This document shows, piece after piece, positions 27,016 through 35,941 of a DNA stretch of 64,000 nt. Source of the DNA: Leifsonia sp. TF02-11 (GTDB lineage Bacteria > Actinomycetota > Actinomycetes > Actinomycetales > Microbacteriaceae); NCBI RefSeq assembly GCF_017565305.1, contig NZ_JAGEKP010000008.1, forward strand, positions 124,001-188,000, read 5' to 3'. The number at the start of each line of letters is the position of its first letter. Position 1 is the first letter of the stretch. The position numbers were made by a program, and so were the translations under genes. The notes under the pieces were generated by a model. The model ran no database searches. It had not been told where the DNA came from and saw only the letters and a list, made by a program, of their open reading frames with translations.

Positions 27016-27744
27016 ATGCCGTCCGCATCCGTCCCCCCTCGCGCACGCGGCCGCCGCTCGGCGGGCCGCCGCGCCGCCGTGCCGTCGCGGCCGAAGCCGG
27101 TGCTACGGCCGCCGCTGCACCACCGCCTGGGCGTCTCCCTGGCGGTGATCGCGCTGGTCTGCGGGTTCTCGATCGTCCCGACCGATGCCGCCCTGGCGGC
27201 CACGGTCTTCAGGGTCCCGGAGGCCGAGCTCGCGCCCGCGTCGCCGCCCGCCCAGCGCATCTATGTGGATGCGACGATCGGCGCGCCGGTGGTCGACAGG
27301 GACACACTCGGTGCGACGGACAGCATCCAGGGCCTCGCACGCATCGGCACCAACGAATCGTGGGCCAAGCTCGTGCTCATGTTCGGCGGCTGGCAGACGA
27401 CGGACGCCAATGTGACCGTGATGTTGCGCTGGATGCGGCAGGAGAACGGTCCGCCGGACTGGTGGAATCGTAACAATCCTCTCAACAATGGCTACGGCTC
27501 GGGCGGTGGCGCCGGTCTCGGCAGCTACCCCGACCTCGTGACGGCCGCGAAGTACTGCGCGGAGAACCTGCAGCGCGGGTACCCGGGCATCGTCGCCGGC
27601 CTGAACGCCGGAACGAGCGCCGACGCCACTGCCTCGGCGATCTGGGCCTCCCCGTGGGCGACCAGCCACTACGCCAACGGCGCCCACTGGAGCACCGCCC
27701 CGGTGCAGATCGTGCAGGCCCCCGCCTCCGCCTGGGGCTACTGA
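27016..27744 (+). CDS. Secreted protein with lysozyme/glucosaminidase-like region
   Basis: 242 residues. A basic N-terminus of about 38 residues precedes a hydrophobic segment (LGVSLAVIALVCGFSIV) and an Ala-rich site, so the protein is probably exported or anchored. The C-terminal half has WMRQENGPPDWWNRNNPLNN and ASPWATSHYANG, features of phage-type and glucosaminidase-like wall hydrolases. A cell-wall role is likely, but I cannot assign a catalytic pair with certainty. Confidence 0.7.
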   Translation: MPSASVPPRARGRRSAGRRAAVPSRPKPVLRPPLHHRLGVSLAVIALVCGFSIVPTDAALAATVFRVPEAELAPASPPAQRIYVDATIGAPVVDRDTLGATDSIQGLARIGTNESWAKLVLMFGGWQTTDANVTVMLRWMRQENGPPDWWNRNNPLNNGYGSGGGAGLGSYPDLVTAAKYCAENLQRGYPGIVAGLNAGTSADATASAIWASPWATSHYANGAHWSTAPVQIVQAPASAWGY

Positions 27745-27760
27745 GCCGCTCCAAGAACGC

Positions 27761-27817
27761 CGAAGGGCACGTTGTTGTCCCCTTCGACGCGCGAAGGGGA
27801 CAACAACGTGCCTCTCG
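27761..27817. repeat. Palindromic repeat family A, copy 3
   Basis: Arms 27761-27786 and 27792-27817 with a 5-base loop (26-5-26). The inner stem carries CCCC/GGGG where copies 1 and 4 have CCCTT/AAGGG, again with both arms changed together. It lies between convergent genes. Confidence 0.9.
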
Positions 27818-27827
27818 ATGAAGCGGG

Positions 27828-29231
27828 TCAGCGGGTGGAGTCGACCGGCGCGCCCTCGCGGGTGATGACCGCCGGGTCGCCCGCGCCGTCGTCGTCGAGC
27901 GTGACGCCGAGACGGCGGCGGAACGCGCGCGTCAGCACGAGCAGCGTGATGATCCCGATCGTCAGCCAGATGAGGCCGTAGGTCAGCGCGTCGAAGTGGA
28001 GGTTGGCCCACAGCACGCCGGTCAGCAGCATCCCGATGGCCGGGAGCACGATGTTGCGCACGACCTGCTTGGCGCCGCGGTACTGCTTGTGCCGGATTGC
28101 GAAGTGGATGATGACCGTCGCATTGACCACCGTGAACGCGATCAGCGCACCGAAGTTGATCATCGACGACACGAACTCCAGCGTGAACGCCGCTGCGAGC
28201 AGCGACACCGCGCCGACGAGCAGCACGGCGGTGGCCGGCGTGCGGAACTTCGGGTGAACATACGAGAGCGAGCGCGAGATGCGCCCCCGGCCGTTGCGGG
28301 CCATGACGTAGATCATGCGCGAGACGCTGGCGTGCGAGGCGAGGCTGGAGGCCACCGCCGCTGCGACCGCCGCCGAGATGAACAGGATCTGGAAGAACAG
28401 GCCACCGGTCTTGAGGGCGATCTCGGGCAGGGTGTCGTCGGTGAAGCTGAACCCGGCGAGCGTCGGGAACCGCGACTGCGCGAACCAGGCGGCGACGAAG
28501 AAGATCGCGCCGCCGATCATGAGCGCCAGGACGATGGCCTTGGGCACCGTCTTGGTGTCCTTCGCCTCCTCGGTGTACATCGTGATCGCGTCGAACCCGA
28601 TGAACGAGAAGCAGACGACCGTCGCGCCCCCGATCACCGCGCCCAGGTGCACGCCCGAGTGGAACAGCGGGGCCAGGCTGAAAGCGGTCCCGTTGCCCTC
28701 GCCGGCGTTGAGCGCCGTCCAGGTCAGCGCGACGAACACCGCGATGAGGACGATCTGGAACGCCACCAGGATGCCGTTGACCCGCGAGGTGGACGACATG
28801 CTGAACAGGTTCATCGCCGTGATCGCGGCGACGTAGGCGACGACCCAGATCCAGCCGGGCACCTGCGGGAAGAACGACTCCAGGTACAGGCGCACGATCA
28901 GCGCGTTCACCAGCGGCAGCAGCAGGTAGTCCAGCAGCGATGACCAGCCGACCAGGAAGCCGACGTTCGGGTGGATGGTCTCTGACGCGTAGGTGTAGGC
29001 CGAACCGGCTGACGGGAACACGCGTGTCATCCGCCCGTAGCTGATCGCCGTGAACACCATCGCGATGAGCGCGAACAGGTACGCCGACGGCACGACACCG
29101 TCGGTCTGGCCTGTGACGATCCCGAAGGTGTCGAACACCGTCATCGGGGTCATGTAGCCGAGGCCGAGGCCGACGATCGCCCAGAGGCCGAGGGATCGTC
29201 GCAGTGCGGTGGGGGCGGGGTTGGAGGACAC
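27828..29231 (-). CDS. APC-family amino-acid permease
   Basis: 467 residues from a GTG with GAAGGAGCTCGC upstream; a longer frame to 29315 has no comparable site. About 12 membrane helices. The first helix has the family break GLGLGYMTPMTVFDTFG, and another conserved part is FSFIGFDAITMYTEEAKD. It is similar in layout to the permease at 34476. The substrate is not identifiable. It lies downstream of the PHP gene on the same strand but is separated from it by a hairpin and a dyad. Confidence 0.92.
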   Translation of the reverse strand: MSSNPAPTALRRSLGLWAIVGLGLGYMTPMTVFDTFGIVTGQTDGVVPSAYLFALIAMVFTAISYGRMTRVFPSAGSAYTYASETIHPNVGFLVGWSSLLDYLLLPLVNALIVRLYLESFFPQVPGWIWVVAYVAAITAMNLFSMSSTSRVNGILVAFQIVLIAVFVALTWTALNAGEGNGTAFSLAPLFHSGVHLGAVIGGATVVCFSFIGFDAITMYTEEAKDTKTVPKAIVLALMIGGAIFFVAAWFAQSRFPTLAGFSFTDDTLPEIALKTGGLFFQILFISAAVAAAVASSLASHASVSRMIYVMARNGRGRISRSLSYVHPKFRTPATAVLLVGAVSLLAAAFTLEFVSSMINFGALIAFTVVNATVIIHFAIRHKQYRGAKQVVRNIVLPAIGMLLTGVLWANLHFDALTYGLIWLTIGIITLLVLTRAFRRRLGVTLDDDGAGDPAVITREGAPVDSTR

Positions 29232-29322
29232 GCGAGCTCCTTCGCTGCAGTCGGGGACGCCCGCCATAGTAGGCCGACTCGCGACGAATTCCGAATCGAG
29301 AACGACTGATCTCATAGCAGAT

Positions 29323-29337
29323 CGGCGATATTCGCCG
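29323..29337. promoter_or_regulatory. Dyad upstream of APC permease gene
   Basis: CGGCGA-TAT-TCGCCG is a perfect 6-3-6 inverted repeat about 90 bp upstream of the permease start. Possible operator; no regulator gene is adjacent. Confidence 0.35.
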
Positions 29338-29351
29338 CGGAATGCGCGGTG

Positions 29352-29374
29352 TTTCGGCGCGTCGAGTGCCGAAA
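29352..29374 (-). terminator. Hairpin after PHP gene
   Basis: TTTCGGC (29352-29358) and GCCGAAA (29368-29374) form a perfect 7-bp stem with a 9-base loop, 17 bp downstream of the stop of the minus-strand PHP gene. Plausible terminator separating it from the permease gene. Confidence 0.45.
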
Positions 29375-29390
29375 TCGATAGTTTGCTGGA

Positions 29391-30401
29391 TCAGGCCTTC
29401 GCGAGCCACTCCCGCAGCTTCGGCAGCGGCCAGGTCGTCACGATCCGCTCGGCCGGCACGCCGTTCGCGGCCGCGCGAGCCGCCCCGTAGGCGAGGAAGT
29501 CGAGCTGCCCCGGCGCGTGCGCGTCGGTGTCGATCGAGAACAGGCAGCCCGCGTCGAGCGCGCGCTGGATGAGGTCGTCCGGCGGGTCCTGCCGCTCGGG
29601 CCGCGAGTTGATCTCGACGGCCACGCCGTTCTCGGCGCAGGCGGCGAACACCGCGTCGGCGTCGAACTCGCTCGGAGGACGGGTGCCGCGCGAGCCCTGC
29701 ACGAGCCGGCCGGTGACGTGGCCGAGCACGTTCGTGTGCGGAGCGCGGATGCCGCCGAGCATCCGCGCGGTCATCGTGCGGCTGTCGGCGCGCAGTTTGG
29801 AGTGCACGCTCGCGACGACCACGTCGAGCCGGTCGAGCAGTTCCGGCGTCTGGTCGAGCGTGCCGTCTTCGAGGATGTCGACTTCGATGCCGGTGAGGAG
29901 GGTGACGCTGCCCGTGTCGAGGCCGGCGATGACGTCGAGCTGCTCGGTCAGTCGCTCGGCGCTCAGCCCGCTCGCGACGGTGAGCGTGGGGGAGTGGTCG
30001 GTGATCGCCTGGTACTCGCGGCCCAGCGTGGCCGCGGCGGCCGCCATCACCTCGATCGGGACGGTGCCGTCCGACCACTCGGTGTGGCTGTGGAGGTCGC
30101 CGCGCAGCTGCGCGCGCAGGTCGGCGCCTTCCGCATCCAGCGGCTCGGCGTTGCGCGCGCGCAGGTCGGCGAGGTAGTCGGGGACCTCGCCGTCGACGGC
30201 CTGCGAGATCACCTGGAACGTGCGGTCGCCGATCCCCTTGGTGCGCTTCAGCCGCCCGTCGGCGACGCGCGCAGCGACCTCGTCCGCGCCGAGTGGAGCG
30301 ATGATGGCGGCGGCCTTGCGGAACGCCTGCACTTTGAAGGAGGGGGCGAGCTCGCGCTCGAGCCAGAAGGCGATCTCGTTGAGGGCTGCGACCGGATCCA
30401 T
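29391..30401 (-). CDS. PHP-domain phosphoesterase with PolX-like N-terminus
   Basis: 336 residues. The N-terminal ~70 residues form helix-hairpin-helix repeats like those of family X DNA polymerases (AFRKAAAIIAPL, RTKGIGDRTFQVI). The PHP metal-dependent phosphoesterase domain follows, with motif I in RGDLHSHTEWSDG and further His/Asp ligands (AITDHS, DTDAHAPGQL). The nucleotidyltransferase part of full PolX is missing, so it is a stand-alone nuclease or phosphatase candidate in DNA repair. A start three codons upstream (30410) is also possible. Confidence 0.85.
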   Translation of the reverse strand: MDPVAALNEIAFWLERELAPSFKVQAFRKAAAIIAPLGADEVAARVADGRLKRTKGIGDRTFQVISQAVDGEVPDYLADLRARNAEPLDAEGADLRAQLRGDLHSHTEWSDGTVPIEVMAAAAATLGREYQAITDHSPTLTVASGLSAERLTEQLDVIAGLDTGSVTLLTGIEVDILEDGTLDQTPELLDRLDVVVASVHSKLRADSRTMTARMLGGIRAPHTNVLGHVTGRLVQGSRGTRPPSEFDADAVFAACAENGVAVEINSRPERQDPPDDLIQRALDAGCLFSIDTDAHAPGQLDFLAYGAARAAANGVPAERIVTTWPLPKLREWLAKA

Positions 30402-30435
30402 GCCCCTCATGCTCCCACCACCACCACGCGCGCAA

Positions 30436-30501
30436 CCATCGCTTCCTCACTTTCTCCCGCTTCGGAGCGGCGCGTCGCGGGAGGAAGTGAGGAAGCGATG
30501 G
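30436..30501. repeat. Palindromic repeat family B, copy 2
   Basis: 25-bp arms (30436-30460 and 30477-30501, one mismatch that is a G-T pair) with a 16-base loop of unrelated sequence to copy 1. It lies between divergently transcribed genes, so it is not simply a terminator. Confidence 0.9.
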
Positions 30502-30561
30502 CGTTACGAGGGGTTACGCAAGGGGGCGGGCGCGGCGGCGGGCGCCGGTAGCGTCGGTGAG

Positions 30562-32544
30562 GTGAGCAGCGCGATCGAGAACCTGGGCCGCGAGACGCGC
30601 CTGTACGAGCCGAGCCCGGAGTTCGCGGCGCAGGCGAACGTCGGCCGGGAGGTGTTCGACCAGGCCGCCGATCCCGTCGCCTTCTGGGAACAGCAGGCGG
30701 CCCGCCTCGACTGGGCGGAGCCGTGGCACACCGCGCACACCTGGGAGCCGGCGACGCCGGGGGAGGACGGCGAGCTCAGCATCCCCCGCGCCGAGTGGTT
30801 CGCGGGCGGCCGGTTGAACGCCGCGGTCAACTGCGTCGACCGGCACGTCGACGCCGGCAACGGCGACCGCATCGCCCTGTACTTCGAGGGCGAGCCGGGC
30901 GACAGGGAGGCGATCACGTACGCCGACCTCCAGCGCCGTGTCGCCCGCGCCGCCAACGCGCTCACCGCGCTCGGCGTGGGGAAGGGCGACCGCGTCGTGG
31001 TGTACCTCCCGGTCATCCCGGAGACGGTCGTCATCACGCTCGCGATCGCCCGCATCGGCGCCATCCACTCGCTCGTCTTCGGGGGGTTCTCGGCGGAGGC
31101 GCTGCGCTTCCGGGTGGAGGACACCGGGGCGAAGCTGCTGGTCACCTCCGACGGCCAGTTCCGCCGCGGGGTCGCGGTGCCGGTGAAGGCGCAGGCCGAC
31201 GCCGCGGTCGCCGGCGACAACGCGATCGAACACGTTCTCGTGGTGCGCCGCACCGGGGAGCTGACGCCCGACATCCCGTGGAGGCCGGGCCGCGACGTCT
31301 GGTGGCACGACGCGGTGGACACCGCCTCGAGCACGCACGATCCGGAGTTCTTCGACGCGGAGACGCCGCTCTTCATCATCTACACCTCGGGCACGACCGG
31401 CCGGCCGAAGGGCGTCGTGCACACGACGGGCGGCTACCTCACCCAGGCCTCCTGGAGCCACTGGGCGCTGTTCGACGCCAAGCCGGACGACGTCTACTGG
31501 TGCACAGCCGACCTCGCCTGGGTGACCGCGCACACCTACGTGCTCTACGGCCCGCTCTCCAACGGCACGACCTCCGTCCTCTACGAGGGCACCCCGAACA
31601 CACCGTCGACCGGCCGGCACTTCGAGATCATCGAGCGCTACGGCGTGACCACCTACTACACCGCCCCCACGCTTATCCGGACCTTCATGAGCTGGTTCCC
31701 CGAGGGCCTGGCCGCCGCCGGCGACTGGGACCTCTCCAGCATCCGGCTGCTCGGGACGGTGGGGGAGGCCATCAACCCGGAGGTGTGGGTCTGGTTCCGC
31801 GAGCAGCTCGGCGCCGGTAGAGCGCCGGTCGTCGACACCTGGTGGCAGTCGGAGTCGGGTGCGGCGATCGTCGCCCCGCTGCCGGGCGTGACCGCGCTGA
31901 AGCCGGGCTCGGCGACGCTGGCCGTGCCGGGCGTGACCGTGCGCGTCGTCGACGATCGCGGCGAGGACGTCGCGCGCGGGTCGGGCGGCTCCATCGTCAT
32001 CGACGGCACCTGGCCCGCCATGTCGCGCACAGTCTGGGGCGATCCGGAGCGCTATCGCGACTCCTACTGGCGGCGGTTCGCCGACCGCGGCTACTTCCTC
32101 GCCGGCGACGGCGCCGCGGTGGACGACGACGGCTACCTCTGGCTGCTGGGGAGGCTGGACGACGTCATCAACGTGTCGGGCCACCGACTCTCGACCATCG
32201 AGATCGAGTCGGCGCTGGTCGCGCATCCCTCGGTGGCGGAAGCCGCCGTGGTCGGCGTCGGCGACGCGACGACCGGGCAGGCGGTCGCCGCGTTCGTGAT
32301 CCCGGCCGGCGCTGCTCCGGAGGTCGCAGAGCTGCGCGACCAGGTCGCCACGGCCATCGGCGCGATCGCGAAGCCGCGCCATCTCGTGGTGGTCGACGAC
32401 CTCCCGAAAACCCGCTCCGGCAAGATCATGCGCCGCCTGCTCGTGGACCTCTTCGAGCGTCGCCCCCTGGGCGACACCACGTCCCTCCAGGACGACACCG
32501 TCCCCGACCGCATCGCCGCCACCCTCGCCGCCGACCCCCGCTGA
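30562..32544 (+). CDS. acs: Acetyl-CoA synthetase (acetate-CoA ligase)
   Basis: 660-residue AMP-forming ligase making acetyl-CoA from acetate, ATP and CoA. It shows the P-loop YTSGTTGRPKGVVHTTGGYL, the acetate-pocket region VDTWWQSESG (the usual form is WWQTETG) and the C-terminal catalytic Lys in KTRSGKIMRR, a known acetylation site in the family. The GTG at 30562 follows GGTGAG; the frame is open far upstream through palindrome B2 but without a ribosome site. The S-for-T changes in the pocket leave propionate possible. Confidence 0.9.
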   Translation: MSSAIENLGRETRLYEPSPEFAAQANVGREVFDQAADPVAFWEQQAARLDWAEPWHTAHTWEPATPGEDGELSIPRAEWFAGGRLNAAVNCVDRHVDAGNGDRIALYFEGEPGDREAITYADLQRRVARAANALTALGVGKGDRVVVYLPVIPETVVITLAIARIGAIHSLVFGGFSAEALRFRVEDTGAKLLVTSDGQFRRGVAVPVKAQADAAVAGDNAIEHVLVVRRTGELTPDIPWRPGRDVWWHDAVDTASSTHDPEFFDAETPLFIIYTSGTTGRPKGVVHTTGGYLTQASWSHWALFDAKPDDVYWCTADLAWVTAHTYVLYGPLSNGTTSVLYEGTPNTPSTGRHFEIIERYGVTTYYTAPTLIRTFMSWFPEGLAAAGDWDLSSIRLLGTVGEAINPEVWVWFREQLGAGRAPVVDTWWQSESGAAIVAPLPGVTALKPGSATLAVPGVTVRVVDDRGEDVARGSGGSIVIDGTWPAMSRTVWGDPERYRDSYWRRFADRGYFLAGDGAAVDDDGYLWLLGRLDDVINVSGHRLSTIEIESALVAHPSVAEAAVVGVGDATTGQAVAAFVIPAGAAPEVAELRDQVATAIGAIAKPRHLVVVDDLPKTRSGKIMRRLLVDLFERRPLGDTTSLQDDTVPDRIAATLAADPR

Positions 32545-32581
32545 CCCCCGCCGACCCCCGCCGACCCACGCTGACCCCCGC

Positions 32582-32638
32582 CGAAGGGCACGTTGTTGTC
32601 CCTTTCGACGCTCGAAAGGGACAACAACGAGCCCCTCG
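32582..32638. repeat. Palindromic repeat family A, copy 4
   Basis: Arms 32582-32607 and 32613-32638 with a 5-base loop (26-5-26), between convergent genes. It is preceded at 32540-32580 by an imperfect tandem repeat of a GACCCCCGCC-like decamer just after the acs stop codon. Confidence 0.9.
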
Positions 32639-32658
32639 GTGGTGGGAGGAGGGAGGGC

Positions 32659-33417
32659 TCAGTGCTCGAGGCCGACGAACATGGTGTCGTGGAGGACGGC
32701 CACGTGGCGTTCGGCCAGGGCAACGGCCGCGACGGGGTCGCGGCGGCGGATGGCGGCCGCGAGCGCTGCGTGCTCCTCGTTGACCTCGTGGAGGTAGGCG
32801 ATCGGATACGGGATGAAGTACGCGTACAGCCGACGCAGCGTCGCCTCGTACACCTCCACCAGTGCAGGCCGGCCGGCAGCGCGCGCCACCGCCAGGTGGA
32901 ACCGCTCGTCGGCTGCGTGGTAGTCCGTCCAGTTCTGGGCGGACGCCGCGGCGGCGACCGCGGCATCCAGCTCGGCGAGGTCGGCGTCGGTCGCCGAGAC
33001 CGCGGCCAGGTGGGTCAGGCTCGTCTCGTCGAGCAGGCGCTGGTCGATGAGCCGGTGCACCTCGCTCGCGTCCGCGCGGTACGCCTGCACCGCTGACCCG
33101 GCGCCCGGGACCGCGGTGGGAGCGTCCTCCGCCACGAACGTCCCTCCCGAGCGACCGCGCACCCGCCGCAGGAGGCCGTCCTCGGCGAGGCTCTTGATCG
33201 CCCGGCGCGCGGTGATCTCGCTGACATCGAGGGCTGCGGCGACATCGGCGTCGCTCGGCAGCTGCTCCCCGGGAGCGAGCAGCCGCAGTTCGACCGCGAG
33301 CGCGATGCGCGCGCGCACGGTGTCGACCGCGGACAGCCGCGTGATCCCGGCCACGGCGGGACCCGTCAGTGCGGGCACGGCCGTGTGCTTGAGCGTGCCG
33401 GAGGCGTCGCCGGTCAT
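32659..33417 (-). CDS. GntR-family regulator, FadR/FCD type
   Basis: 252 residues. The N-terminal winged helix is VRARIALAVELRLLAPGEQL and SDADVAAALDVSEITARRAI. The C-terminal all-helical FCD domain has metal/effector ligands in ADERFHLAVARAAG and EEHAALAAAI. It is divergent from the amidohydrolase/permease operon at 33526-36727, with a clear dyad between. An alternative ATG four codons upstream cannot be excluded. Confidence 0.9.
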   Translation of the reverse strand: MTGDASGTLKHTAVPALTGPAVAGITRLSAVDTVRARIALAVELRLLAPGEQLPSDADVAAALDVSEITARRAIKSLAEDGLLRRVRGRSGGTFVAEDAPTAVPGAGSAVQAYRADASEVHRLIDQRLLDETSLTHLAAVSATDADLAELDAAVAAAASAQNWTDYHAADERFHLAVARAAGRPALVEVYEATLRRLYAYFIPYPIAYLHEVNEEHAALAAAIRRRDPVAAVALAERHVAVLHDTMFVGLEH

Positions 33418-33450
33418 GGCCTCCAGCATAGGGACGCGGGCCGGGGCTGG

Positions 33451-33480
33451 ACAAATCCGATCATATTGATCTATTTTGTT
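33451..33480. promoter_or_regulatory. Probable operator of FadR-type regulator
   Basis: GATCA-TAT-TGATC (33459-33471) is a perfect inverted repeat, flanked by ACAAAT and ATTTTGT that continue the symmetry with a one-base slip. It lies midway between the regulator and the divergent operon. Confidence 0.6.
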
Positions 33481-33525
33481 TCCCAGTACTTCCGCACCCC
33501 CGTCCCCGACCAATGGAGGTCCGAC

Positions 33526-34464
33526 ATGCCGGGTCATCTGACCGTCGCCGGCGTCCAGGCCGCACCCCGCACGATCGGCGCCGACCTCGCGCCCTTCGCG
33601 GCGGACGTCGCGCGGCACGCCGCCGACGGCGCACAGCTCGTCGTCTACCCCGAGCTCCACCTGTTCGGCGCCGACCACCTGCCCGAGCACGAGCGCAACC
33701 GCGCGCTCGACGCGTCGGCCGTGCCGCTCGACGGCGAGCTGGTCCGTCGGCTTGGCGCGATCGCCGCGGACGCGGGCGTCTGGCTGGTGCCCGGGAGCAT
33801 CTGCGAGCGCGGCCCGCAGGGCGAGCTCTTCAACACCGCGTTGGCGTTCGCGCCGACCGGGGAGCTCGCCGCGAGCTACCGCAAGATCTTCCCGTGGCGC
33901 CCCTACGAGCCATACGTGCCCGGCGACCGGTTCGTGGTCTTCGGCCTCGACGGCAGCACCGTCGGGCTCGACATCTGCTACGACGCCTGGTTCCCCGAAG
34001 TCAGCAGACAGCTCGCCTGGCTCGGGGCCGAGGTGATCGTGAACGTCGTGAAGACGACGACGCCCGACCGCGAACAGGAGGTCGTGCTCGCTCGGGCGAA
34101 CTCCATCGCCAACCAGGTCTTCACCGTGAGCGTCAACACGGCCGGCCCGGTCGGCCGCGGACGCTCCATCGTCGTCGACCCCGAGGGCGCCGTCCTCGCG
34201 GAGTCGGCCGGGGACGAAGAGACCGTCCTCGCCCTGCCGCTCGACCTCGACCACGTCGCCCGCGTGCGCGAGCACGGCACCGCCGGCGTCAACCGGATGT
34301 GGTCCCAGTTCCGTCCGGGGGACGCGGTGATCCCGCTCCCGCTCTACGGCGGCGCGATCGACCCGGCGACCTGGCGGGTCCAGGCCACCCTGCCGGCCGA
34401 CTCGACAGGAACGCCCCTCACCACCCCCACGAGCACCACCCCCTCCCGTCAGCCTCTCCTGTGA
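33526..34464 (+). CDS. Nitrilase-superfamily amidohydrolase 1
   Basis: 312 residues, ATG preceded by AATGGAGGTCC. The Glu-Lys-Cys triad of the carbon-nitrogen hydrolase superfamily is visible: VVYPELHLFG, SYRKIFPW and LDICYDAWFPE. It cleaves an amide, carbamoyl or nitrile compound; the substrate is unknown. It is first in a three-gene operon with an amino-acid permease and a second nitrilase-family enzyme, so the operon probably imports and deamidates a small nitrogen compound. The C-terminal ~20 residues are Thr/Pro-rich. Confidence 0.9.
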   Translation: MPGHLTVAGVQAAPRTIGADLAPFAADVARHAADGAQLVVYPELHLFGADHLPEHERNRALDASAVPLDGELVRRLGAIAADAGVWLVPGSICERGPQGELFNTALAFAPTGELAASYRKIFPWRPYEPYVPGDRFVVFGLDGSTVGLDICYDAWFPEVSRQLAWLGAEVIVNVVKTTTPDREQEVVLARANSIANQVFTVSVNTAGPVGRGRSIVVDPEGAVLAESAGDEETVLALPLDLDHVARVREHGTAGVNRMWSQFRPGDAVIPLPLYGGAIDPATWRVQATLPADSTGTPLTTPTSTTPSRQPLL

Positions 34465-34475
34465 AGGATCCCGGC

Positions 34476-35939
34476 ATGTCCACTGCTCACACCCCCGCCT
34501 CCGCGCCCGCCCCCGGCCAGCCGTCGCTGGCCCGCACCCTCCGCCTCCCGTCCCTCGTCCTCTTCGGCCTGGCGTACATGACGCCGCTGATCGTCCTCGG
34601 CATCTTCGGCGTGGTGGCCGAGACCACCGGTGGAGCGAGCGCCTCCGCCTACCTCGTCGCGCTGGTCGCGATGCTGTTCACCGCCTCCAGCTACGGTCGG
34701 ATGGCGGCCGCCTACCCCGTCGCGGGCTCGGCCTACACCTACGTGCGCCGCACGATCGACCCGCGCGTCGGCTTCCTCGTCGGCTGGGCGGTGCTGCTCG
34801 ACTACCTGTTCCTGCCGATGGTGATCTGGCTGATCGGCGCCGCCTACCTGGAGGCGCAGTTCCCTGCGGTGCCCGGCTGGGTGTGGATCCTCGGCTTCAT
34901 CATCGTCACCACGCTGCTGAACATCCTCGGGATCAAGGTGGCCGATCGCACGAACTACATCCTGATGGCGTTCCAGGTGCTGGTCATCGTCGTGTTCGTC
35001 GGCCTGTCGATCGGGTCGGTCGTCGCCCACCAGGGCGCCGGCGGGCTGTTCTCGGCCGGGCCGTTCCTGAACTCGACCGCGACGTTCCAGGGCGTGACGG
35101 CAGGCGCAGCTATCGCGGCCTACTCGTTCCTCGGCTTCGACGCCGTGACCACGTTCACCGAGGAGACGATCGAGCCGCGCAAGACGGTCCCGCGCGCCAT
35201 CCTCCTGATCGCACTGATCGGCGGCGTCATCTTCATCCTGGTCTCGTACACCACCCAGCTCGTGCACCCGGGAGGCCAGTTCCACGACGCGTCGTCTGCC
35301 GCGTTCGACATCGCCATCACCATCGGCGGCAACATCTTCGGCTCGATCTTCATCGCGGGTCTCGTCGTCGCGCAGTTCGCCTCCGGGCTGGCCGCGCAGG
35401 CCTCCGCCGCCCGCCTGATGTTCGCGATGGGACGCGACGGGGCGCTTCCCCGCAAGGTCTTCGGCGAGCTCAGCCGCCGGTTCCGGTCGCCCGTCTTCAA
35501 CCTGGTGATCATCGGCGTGGTCGGGTTGGTGGCGATGTTCCTCGACGTCGCGACCTCCACCTCGTTCATCAACTTCGGCGCGTTCGTCGCCTTCACGATG
35601 GTGAACGTCTCGGTGATCGTGTACTACTTCCGGCAGCGCAAGGCGGGTCACCGGCACAACGTCGTCCTGTACGTGGTGCTCCCGGCGGTCGGGGCGATCA
35701 TCACCGGCTATCTGCTGACCCGGCTCGACATCAACGCCATCGTCCTGGGCCTCAGCTGGCTCGTGCTCGGCATCATCGTGCTGGCGATCGTGACGAAGGG
35801 TTTCCGGCAGCTGCCACCCGAGATCGCCTACGACGAGGCCGACGGGGAGGTCGCGCCGGCCCCGGCGGTCGACCGGGCGACCGCGCCCGCCGGGCAGACC
35901 GCGGCATCCACTCCGGCCTCCGCCCCGGCTCCGGAGTAG
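34476..35939 (+). CDS. APC-family amino-acid permease
   Basis: 487 residues with about 12 membrane helices, ATG at 34476 after GTGAAGGATCC. Family motifs are FGLAYMTPLIVLGIFG in helix 1 and YSFLGFDAVTTFTEETIEP. Its layout is close to the permease at 27828, and both resemble the putrescine/amino-acid importer branch. It lies between two nitrilase-family genes, with gaps of 11 and 2 bp, and probably supplies their substrate. Confidence 0.92.
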   Translation: MSTAHTPASAPAPGQPSLARTLRLPSLVLFGLAYMTPLIVLGIFGVVAETTGGASASAYLVALVAMLFTASSYGRMAAAYPVAGSAYTYVRRTIDPRVGFLVGWAVLLDYLFLPMVIWLIGAAYLEAQFPAVPGWVWILGFIIVTTLLNILGIKVADRTNYILMAFQVLVIVVFVGLSIGSVVAHQGAGGLFSAGPFLNSTATFQGVTAGAAIAAYSFLGFDAVTTFTEETIEPRKTVPRAILLIALIGGVIFILVSYTTQLVHPGGQFHDASSAAFDIAITIGGNIFGSIFIAGLVVAQFASGLAAQASAARLMFAMGRDGALPRKVFGELSRRFRSPVFNLVIIGVVGLVAMFLDVATSTSFINFGAFVAFTMVNVSVIVYYFRQRKAGHRHNVVLYVVLPAVGAIITGYLLTRLDINAIVLGLSWLVLGIIVLAIVTKGFRQLPPEIAYDEADGEVAPAPAVDRATAPAGQTAASTPASAPAPE

Positions 35940-35941
35940 GG

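Noticed and set aside
30436-30501. Simple intrinsic terminator for palindrome B2
   Set aside because: It lies upstream of both flanking genes, which are divergent, so there is no transcript for it to end.
32540-32580. GACCCCCGCC-like decamer repeats as a functional array
   Set aside because: Short, imperfect, and made of the same stop-codon-linked GCTGACC context often seen after genes in this window; probably slippage.
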